Assembly (NCBI GenBank): GCA_030323885.1
Contig: CM059197.1
Coordinates: forward strand, 28,167,178 to 28,231,177
DNA: 64,000 nucleotides
From: Branchipolynoe longqiensis
Lineage: Eukaryota; Annelida; Polychaeta; Phyllodocida; Polynoidae
Direction: 5' to 3'
Below, one piece after another: positions 56,670 to 64,000 of this stretch. Positions within the stretch are counted from its first letter, which is position 1, and each line of letters opens with the position of its first letter. Under the pieces are notes generated by a model. The model did not search any database and was not told the DNA's origin. It saw only the letters and a list, made by a program, of their open reading frames with translations. The translations under genes and the position numbers were made by a program.

Positions 56670-57637
56670 CTCTAATGCTTTATGTTATTTGTATTAATTT
56701 ATTCTTGGCCTTCTTCGTCTCCATGATAGTGAGGGGTGATGGCGGTGAATGCTTTATGTTATTCATATTAATTTATTCTTGGCCTTCTTCATCCCCATGA
56801 TAGCGAGGGGTGATGGTGGTGAATGCTTTATGCTATTTGTATTAATTTATTCTTGGTCTTCTTCATCTCCATGATGGCGAGGGCTGATGGTGGTGAATGC
56901 TTTATGCTATTCATATTAATTTTTTCTTGGTCTTCTTCATCTCCATGATAGCGAGGGGTGATGGTGGTGAATGCTTTATGCTATTCGTATTAATTTATTC
57001 TTGGCCTTCTTCATCTCCATGATAGCGAGGGGTGATGGTGGTGAATGCTTTATGTTATTAGTATTAATCTATTATTGGCCTTCTTCATCTCCATGATAGC
57101 GAGGGGTGATGGTGGTGAATGCTTTATGTTATTCATATTAATTTATTCTTGGCCTTCTTCATCTCCATTATAGCGAGGGGTGATGGTGGTGAATGATTTA
57201 TGCTATTTGTATTAATTTAATCTTGGTCTTCTTCATCTCCATGATAGCGAGGGGTGATGGTGGTGAATGCTTTATGTTATTCATATTAATTTATTCTTGG
57301 CCTTCTTCATCCCCATGATAGCGAGGGGTGATGGTGGTGAATGCTTTATGTTATTCGTATTAATTTATTCTTGGCCTTCTTCATCTCCATGATAGCGAAG
57401 GGTGATGGTGGTGAATGCTTTATGTTATTCGTATTAATCTATTATTGGCCTTCTTCATCTCCATGATAGCGAGGGGTGATGGTGGTGAATGCTTTATGGT
57501 ATCCATATTAATCTATTATTGGCCTTCTTCATCTCCATGATAGCGAGGGGTGATGGTGGTGAATGGTCTATGTTATTCATATTAATTTATTCTTGGTCTT
57601 CTTCATCTCCATTATAGCGAGGGGTGATGGTGGTGAG
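56670..57637. repeat. 74-bp minisatellite, about 13 units
   Basis: Highly regular units: gatagcgaggggtgatggtg, gtgaatgctttatgttattc, atattaatttattcttggcc, ttcttcatctccat. Variants (ttcttggcc/tattggcc/ttcttggtc) alternate along the array. Confidence 0.95.
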
Positions 57638-57894
57638 TAAGTCGGTGATCGAAGGCCATCTGAGGAGGCTGACTGCCTATCCAATTGGGATAGTGGTCTG
57701 TATTTTAATGTGTTTTTATAGGCCATCTGCATGACACAGTGTTAGAATTGTGTGATGTTAGCAGTTAATACCAGGTAGATATCACCGCCATCGTGAAGTA
57801 TGTCATGCCATACGCATAGGCGCCTAAACAGTTTGTGTTAGCTAAACGTGCAGTTATTTATAGATTTGGGAAATCCCTCTGAGCCTCTTCCCGA

Positions 57895-58213
57895 AGAGCA
57901 CCGCTATTTCCCAATATCGTGGCGACGGCATTAATATCGCTTCGATTTTTGGTTTAATTTGACCAAATTTTACTTTTTGATTATCTTATTATGTTAAATA
58001 TGATAGCATTGAATAGATTTGGGCAGAATAATTAATATATCGCCGCCGATGCGGCAGCGGCGGGGGGCGGTGGTGGCGATTTGTTTTGTTTACATTCGAC
58101 AATATGAATAATGCCGCCGATGTATCTGCGCCATTAATATTGCTTCGTTTTTGGGGTTAATTTGACCAAATGAGGATGTTATTCTGTTAAATATGATAGC
58201 ATTTAATAGATTT
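57895..58213 (-). mobile_element. MITE M1 relative, reversed
   Basis: The complement of the M1 interior: aaatcgcc, aacgaagcgatattaa, gatagcattgaatagatttgg-type blocks appear twice (57921-58024 and 58112-58213), mirroring the internal duplication at 1610-1958. The terminal repeats are not clear. A perfect 12-bp hairpin arm pair (ctaacaccactc / gagtggtgttag) follows at 58229-58267. Confidence 0.65.
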
Positions 58214-58267
58214 GGGCCTAATCGGTCCCTAACACCACTCTTAAACCAGCTACGGAGTGGTGTTAGC

Positions 58268-58981
58268 AAACTCGACCTTAAACTCACGGTGTTTCCATAA
58301 CACCGCTCCATGCATAGCGACTTTTCGCCGCTAAACTAGAAATCCTGTCCAAAATGCGCTTTGGCTTGGTAACACCGCTCCATGCATATTGGCCCAGGGA
58401 CAACACATCCAATCTCAACCATGCAATATATACTACATTTGTTCTCGGTACTCTGGTTATTAAGAGTCCGGCCGTAATGCTTTCTCTATATCATCGACCT
58501 GTGTCCAGGAGAGGACAGTAAGGTCGGGTTGCCGGGCACTCTCACAAAGCAGACGACATTTACGTCCACAGCCCCGCCACGAACATCTCCACAAACGTGA
58601 GCTTCACATCAATATACCTGTCCCTTGTGAGGGACCAGTAATTCCCATTCATTACTGATGTTGTTCCAGGGCCCTGTCAATGATCATTATTGCATAATTG
58701 ATCTTCTGTTTACTGGTAGGTTTTTTTCTTCTTCTGATTGTGTTTATTGTTGGAAGCATGCGCCGCACACCGACTTCATATTTGCATCGGAGAGTTCTAC
58801 TTCCGGTGCTAGCTTCATTTATGGCGCGTTTGGAGTAGGATCACGCCTCCGGTAATGGACGAACAGGGTCGGGCCAGTCTCTATACGCCGAGCCGTAAAT
58901 TATTTACGGCCCGAACCAGACGGCGAATAACCAATGACGACGGCAGTCTGCGAAATGTGGCTGGAGAGCTTGGCGGGTTGC
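58268..58981. other. Unannotated DNA
   Basis: taacaccgctccatgcat occurs twice (about 58298 and 58373). No gene is supported further on. Confidence 0.35.
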
Positions 58982-59059
58982 TATGGTGCTTGGAGAGTGC
59001 GTGTGTACCTTGTGTGTGTGTGTGTGTGTTTGGGGGTGGGGCAAGGCGGGTCCGGGCAG

Positions 59060-60598
59060 GGCGGGGCAGTGGGGAGGTGATGGGGGCAGTGGGGAGGTGA
59101 TGGGCAGTGGGGAGGTCATGGGCAGTGGGGAGGTCATGGGCAGTGGGGAGGTCATGGGCAGTGGGGAGGTCATGGGTAGTGGTGAGGTGATGGTCAGTGG
59201 AGAGGTGATGGGCAGTGGGGAGGTGATGGGCAGTGGGGAGGTGATGGGCAGTGGGGAGGTGATGGGCAGTGGGGAGGTGATGGGCAGTGGGGAGGTGATG
59301 GGCAGTGGGGAGGAGATGGGCAGTGGGGAGGTGATGGGGCAATGGGGAGGTGATGGGCAGTGGGGCAGGTGATGGGCAGTGGGCAGGTGATGGGCAGTGG
59401 GGAGGTGATGGGCAATGGGGAGGTGATGGGCAGTGGGGAGGTGATGGGCAGTGGGGAGGTCATGGGCAGTGGGGAGGTGATGGGCAGTGGAGAGGTGATG
59501 TGCAGTGGAGAGCTGATGGGCAGTGGAGAGGTGATGGGCAGTGGGGAGGTGATGGGCAGTCGGGAGGTGATGGGCAGTGGGGAGGTGATGGGCAGTGGGG
59601 AGGTGATGGGCAGTGGGGAGTTGATGGGCAGTGGGGAGGTGATGGGCAGTGGGGAGGTGATGGGCAGTGGGCAGGTGATGGACAGTGGGCAGGTGATGGG
59701 CAGTGGGGAGGTGATGGGCAGTGGGGAGGTGATGGGCAATGGGGAGCTGATGGGCAGTGGGGAGGTGATGGGCAGTGGAGAGGTGATGGGCAGTGGGGAG
59801 GTGATGGGCAGTGGGGAGGTGATGGGCAGTGGGGAGGTGATGGGCAGTGGGGAGGTGATGGGCAGTGGGGAGGTGATGGGCAGTGGGGAGGTGATGGGCA
59901 GTGGGGAGGTGATGGGCAGTGGGGAGGTGATGGGCAGTGGGGAGCTGATGGGCAGTGGGGAGGTGATGGGCAGTGGGGAGGTGATGGGCAATGGGGAGCT
60001 GATGGGCAGTGGGGAGGTGATGGGCAGTGGACAGGTGATGAGCGTGGGGAGGTGATGGGCAGTGGGGAGGTGATGGGCAGTGGGCAGGCGATGGGCAGTG
60101 GGGAGGTGATGGGCAGTGGAGAGGTGATGGGCAGTGGGGAGGTGATGGGCAGTGGGGAGCTGATGGGCAGTGGGGAGGTGATGGGCAGTGGAGAGGTGAG
60201 GGGCAGTGGGGAGTTGATGGGTAGTGGGGAGGTGATGGGCAGTGGGGAGGTGATGGGCAGTGGGGGGTGATGGGCAGTGGAGAGGTGATGTGCAGTGGAG
60301 AGGTGATGGGCAGTGGGGATTTGATGGGCAGTGGGCAGGTGATGGGCAGTGGGCAGGTGATGGGCAGTGGGCAGGTGATGGGCAGTGGGGCGGTGATGGG
60401 CACTGGGGAGGTGATGGGCACTGGGGAGGTGATGGGCACTGGGGAGGTGATGGGCAGTGGGGAGGTGATGGGCAGTGGGGAGATAATGGGCAGTGGCGAG
60501 GTGATGGGCAGTGGCTAGGTGATGGGCAGTGGGGAGGTGATGGGCAGTGGGGAGGTGATGGGCAGTGGGGAGGTGATGGGCAGTGGGGAGGTGATGGG
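59060..60598. repeat. 18-bp minisatellite, about 85 units, G-rich
   Basis: Near-uniform units of gggcagtggggaggtgat. As 18 is a multiple of 3, frames of 306 codons on plus (QWGGDG) and over 500 codons on minus (PITSPL, HHLPTA, PPHCPS) stay open. This is a property of the repeat, not evidence of coding. Every unit and a half meets the G3+N1-7 pattern for G-quadruplexes. Confidence 0.95.
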
Positions 60599-60782
60599 CT
60601 TGTTGGGGTACCTACTGTACTGTGTGAGTGGGACCTGAGCTGATGGTATGCTGAAGGCGATTTGCATTGGGAGATAAAGTGGGGCGTGAAAGGAACAAAC
60701 TGTTGTAAGAGAAGCGTGAGGTGTTCTCGGCAAATCAAGGCAAGATGTTGTGGTTAATATTAAATCTCCTATAGCGAAAGAT

Positions 60783-61105
60783 GGCTGGTTGTTAGAATTG
60801 TATGTCCTGGCAACATCTAAGGTCATATCAGGACGGATAGCAACTTGTGACAGTGCACACTCATGGTGACACTTATAGTGCTGCCCCACTGGGAATTCAG
60901 GTCGCCAGCACCATGACCCGATATCACACTCAGTCACCTTATCCTAACACTGATCTAACCAGTCATAACCCTATCCTATTAATGTCAAGCACCAAGCTGG
61001 GAAGCAACAATTATTAATTGTGTAAGTCATTGCTTTGACTCGAATGGGAATCTCCAGCAGGCGAGGCTTGCACTGTACTATTTCGACCACCCCGTCCGGT
61101 CTCTA
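60783..61105 (-). repeat. SINE-A, full length, reversed
   Basis: Inverted tail (ttagaattgtatgtcctggc), body, linker (gtcattgctttgactcgaat) and head ending ttcgaccaccccgtccggt. Confidence 0.85.
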
Positions 61106-61239
61106 TAGCGAAGGCATGTAGTGTTGATTTATTGGAACCGGTAGAGAGCCAGTGCTATGTGCACGTCCTGCCAACATCAAAGATCAGTATATATATGTTT
61201 ATCACTATAACTATTTCTGCATATACATATATATATATA

Positions 61240-64000
61240 TATTTTACCTCGGTACTACGCCTCAGGCTAGCTTCAGGCTAGGGAGAAGGAAGCATGTCAG
61301 GTACCAGCAATTAGCATACGGATCTCGCACTGTGAAGACGTGTGCGAGGTGACAGCGGTCTTTATCTACATTTAACTACGATTATTCGCAGCAAGTTGGA
61401 TTATATTTTTCACAGGAGTGTTAATTAAGACATGTGGTGTCTTTGGTCAAAGTTATATTAAATTGGCAAATTTATTAAAGTAATAGTTAGCGTTTAACCG
61501 ACTTGTGTGCTGGTACGCTAGTTGCCAAGTTGGGATTCGCCAATCTGTTTATTTGTTGATAGAGTGTTATCGACAAATAACTTCGTAATTTGCATGAGTG
61601 GGAATACAAATTTCACAAGAGTGTTTATTAACACTGGTGGAGTCTTTGGTGCAAGTTATATTAATTTGGCGAATTTATTAAAGTAATTATTAGCGTTAAA
61701 CCGTTCGAGTGTCGGTACGCTGTAGTTTGGGGTTCGCCATTTTGTTTATTTCTTGTTTCTCACTTTATCGCTATTGTTATAGCGAATTTAGGGTTTTTAA
61801 CCCAAGAATACTGGAGGATATGTATTTCTTGTGTATATATGCTTCGTTGTTGTGAATTTATTGAATTATTTGTGCATCTTGTGGTGTTTTTTCGATAAAT
61901 TAAATTACGCCGTTTCGGCGTTGTTGCCGGTAGTCGGAGGAGCGAGACCCGTAAGGGGTTTGGAACTGGATTATCGGTTTGCTCCTGCCACGCTAAGTGT
62001 ATGAAGACCTGTGGAGGCTTTATAAGTATTTCTTGTGTATTTATGCTTTGTTTTGTTAATTTATTGAATTATTGTGCATCTCGTGGTGTTTTTTCGATAA
62101 ATTAATATACGCCGATTCGGCATTGTTGACGTGGAACACGTAAGGGGTTCTGGAAATTAGCCTCATTTGTCTTTTTGGGATTATTTCCGCGGTCTCTTTT
62201 ATGGATTCGCGTTGGAAATAATCTTGGGTTTCTTTTATAGACTCCCCATAGTTAGGCGTACGCTCCGAGTTTCGTAGCATTTTCTCCAACTTGCTGGCGC
62301 AGTAGCCGCAGGGGGGAGAAGTGTACGGAACAGAGAGTGTGGGAGGGTACCGGTTTACTGGTCCCTACCCCTCGTTTGGTTTGGTTCACACCGACCTACG
62401 ACAAACTTAGCTTATCCACGCCTGTGTAGAAACAGTTTAAAACGGTTTACTACACCACTAGATGCACAATGGTTATTCAATTAATCTTGCGTGACATTTA
62501 GTCAATGCGCCATGGCTGTTTGGTAACTCTCGTTCGATTGTTTCCAGATTTCTGATGGCCACGAAGCGCGTTAAGACGTTGGCGCCAGCTGCCGCAGAGG
62601 GTCGCCCACCGGATGAGTCCGATGAGGGGCAGGTGTTGGCGGTTCCTCCGTCGCCTCGGCCCGGGACGCATGGTATGTCGGATCCAGACGACAGTTGTGA
62701 CTCGGTGGTGTTGCGAGTGCCACCACTGGATTGGGAAGCCCGGATGGAAATGTTGGAGTTACAGCTCCTTAACCATGACCAGGCTACTTTTCATCGAAAG
62801 AAAAGGTCACTTCCTCCAGAGACTGACTCGGACGAGGAAGCAGTTGGTGGGGAAGAGGAGTTGTCAGGGGATGATGATTCATCTTCGGACCCAATGCGCA
62901 GGGTTAAAAAGAAGAAAGTTAAGAAAGCAGTGGTCTCGTCAGGAGACGAGTTCACAAAGGCAAGAAAGAAGGTGGTGAAAAAGAAGACAAAGAAAAGGAA
63001 GACTAAGAAAAAGAAGAAGAAGATTCTTCCGATGATTCATCGACAACGGAATCAGATTCAGAGACTGACCGAGTGGGGTTGTTTGCAAAGATAGGTGGCA
63101 AAGTGCGCAAGAAATGCGCTAAAGAAAAAGCCAAGAAAGTCCTTACAACAACCATGATGAGAGAAACTATTAAGGGGCACTTTAATACTTTCAAACCTGC
63201 GGAAGTAATCACCAGGCTGGGTGTACAGCTGACGGGGATTAAAGGTGTTCCTCATTCGCAGGTGAAGGAGATGGACAAGGATGTTCATCTGAATGAGGAG
63301 AGGAAAAAGTTTGAGTTGACTCTTTTCACAGTTCACAAGGCGGTCCTTGGGGCCTTGACAGCGATTGCTCCAGTGGCCAATCGTATGCAAACTGAGAATA
63401 AGTTCTCTTCGCTGGCCAGAACCATGGATAAGGGTCTGGGCATGTTAACGGCTGCCGCTAACTATATTTCGAGTAGACGGTATGAGAATGTCTTCAAGGC
63501 CATCTGTACGGATGCTGGTAGGGAGGTAGCCAGGTCCAAGAAAATTGTCGACAATGATGGTAAGGAATATACTCTTTTCCTTCCTCCCAAGCCAATAAAG
63601 GGAAAACCGTTGGACAAAACCAAGATGTTTGGCGGCCAGCTCCGGTATCTCTTCAAGGGAGTGGAGGCTGAAGCTAAGTATGGGAAGAATATAGACAAAG
63701 GTAAGCCGGTGGAACCTAACACTCAGTTTCGTAAAACTCGAGTGGATTTTCGTCGGCCCCCTGCCAGAGGAGGAAGGCCGGGACCGACTTTCCAGCCCAG
63801 AGGTCGGGGTCAGCGCCAGTCATTCGGCTGGAACGACGGAAATCAACCGTTCAGGAGGGAGTTTACTCCCACCAAGCCGTTCCCCCCTCCAGGAAACAAG
63901 TAGATAGGGCTACGCAAACCTCCATGGCTGTCAGTTTTCCGTCAAATCAAAGGAGTAGGAATGAAGATCAGGAGACTGATAGTTCCAGATTGGGACATGC
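61240..64000 (+). mobile_element. Second DIRS1-type element, 5' part, cut by the window edge
   Basis: Begins attttacctcggtactacgc directly after a (TA)n run, matching the left ITR of copy 1, including the ctcaggctagcttcaggcta words and gtaccagcaattagcat. A leader with two internal direct repeats (about 61405-61560 and 61590-61745) is followed by the conserved pre-ORF1 block and ORF1. After the ORF1 stop only about 70 bases separate it from sequence like the extreme end of ORF2 (cagattgggacat), so the RT/RNase H region seems to be missing. Confidence 0.85.
62555..63903 (+). pseudogene. DIRS ORF1 (copy 2), one frameshift
   Basis: Starts MATKRVKTLAPAAAEG, matching copy 1. The first frame runs 62555-63094. 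From about 63007 the homologous protein continues in another frame through the Ser/Asp/Glu tract and on to LTGIKGVPHS, NKFSSLARTMDKG, TKMFGGQLRYL and an RG/PG-rich tail ending at TAG 63901-63903. The shift lies in an AAG/AAA-rich Lys run at about 63003-63025, a likely slippage site. By eye the central region is mostly identical to copy 1 but clearly diverged, so this is a separate subfamily and not a recent duplicate. The role is as for copy 1, a presumed Gag-like RNA-binding protein. A sequencing indel in the Lys run is the alternative to true inactivation. Confidence 0.82.

Noticed and set aside
58904..60738. Minus-strand frames of over 500 codons with PITSPL and HHLPTA repeats
   Set aside because: They exist only because the 18-bp unit is a multiple of 3 and lacks stops; all three minus frames and two plus frames are open, so there is no coding preference.

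Overview
This window reads as non-genic, repeat-saturated DNA from a metazoan nuclear genome, most likely an aquatic invertebrate or early-branching chordate; I cannot name the species. The signs are several tRNA-derived SINE families with A/B-box heads, LINE 3' ends with simple-repeat tails, many small inverted-repeat (MITE-like) elements, (TA)n microsatellites, very large minisatellites, and two DIRS1-type tyrosine-recombinase retrotransposons. I found no convincing host gene, rRNA gene, intact tRNA gene or CRISPR array. Most long open frames lie in minisatellites whose unit length is a multiple of 3.

Layout. 0-6 kb: MITEs (1416-2136, 2495-3086, 4327-4723), a LINE-derived chimera, a 20-bp minisatellite, a mariner-type MITE and a possible solo LTR. 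6-18 kb: SINE fragments, a second LINE-derived chimera (12186-12850), a CCCCAG array, and a deeply nested MITE/SINE stack (16760-17993). 18-34 kb: CA-rich and 33-bp minisatellites, SINEs including a foldback pair and a tandem SINE array, two more LINE pieces (one with an 11-bp target duplication inside a SINE), and TTAA-type MITEs. 34.8-37 kb: a MITE whose terminal repeat is amplified as 15 copies of a 64-bp unit, then another TTAA MITE. 38033-43466: a structurally complete DIRS1-type element. 43.8-61 kb: more SINEs and MITEs and the largest minisatellites (TG-rich 2 kb, about 41-bp, 11-bp, CA-rich, 74-bp, and an 18-bp array of about 1.5 kb). 61240-64000: the 5' part of a second, diverged DIRS element cut by the window edge.

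The only genes that work together are those of the DIRS elements. ORF1 is a Gag-like basic protein. ORF2 carries reverse transcriptase, RNase H and a methyltransferase-like domain. ORF3 is a tyrosine recombinase. In the first element the three frames overlap in successive -1 registers, and ORF2 and ORF3 have no AUG ahead of their conserved domains. The element keeps both unlike terminal repeats and an internal complementary region that records both outer ends joined at a shared TAT, as expected of the circular replication intermediate. Its recombinase has one in-frame TGA. The second element has a frameshift in ORF1 and appears to lack the RT/RNase H region.
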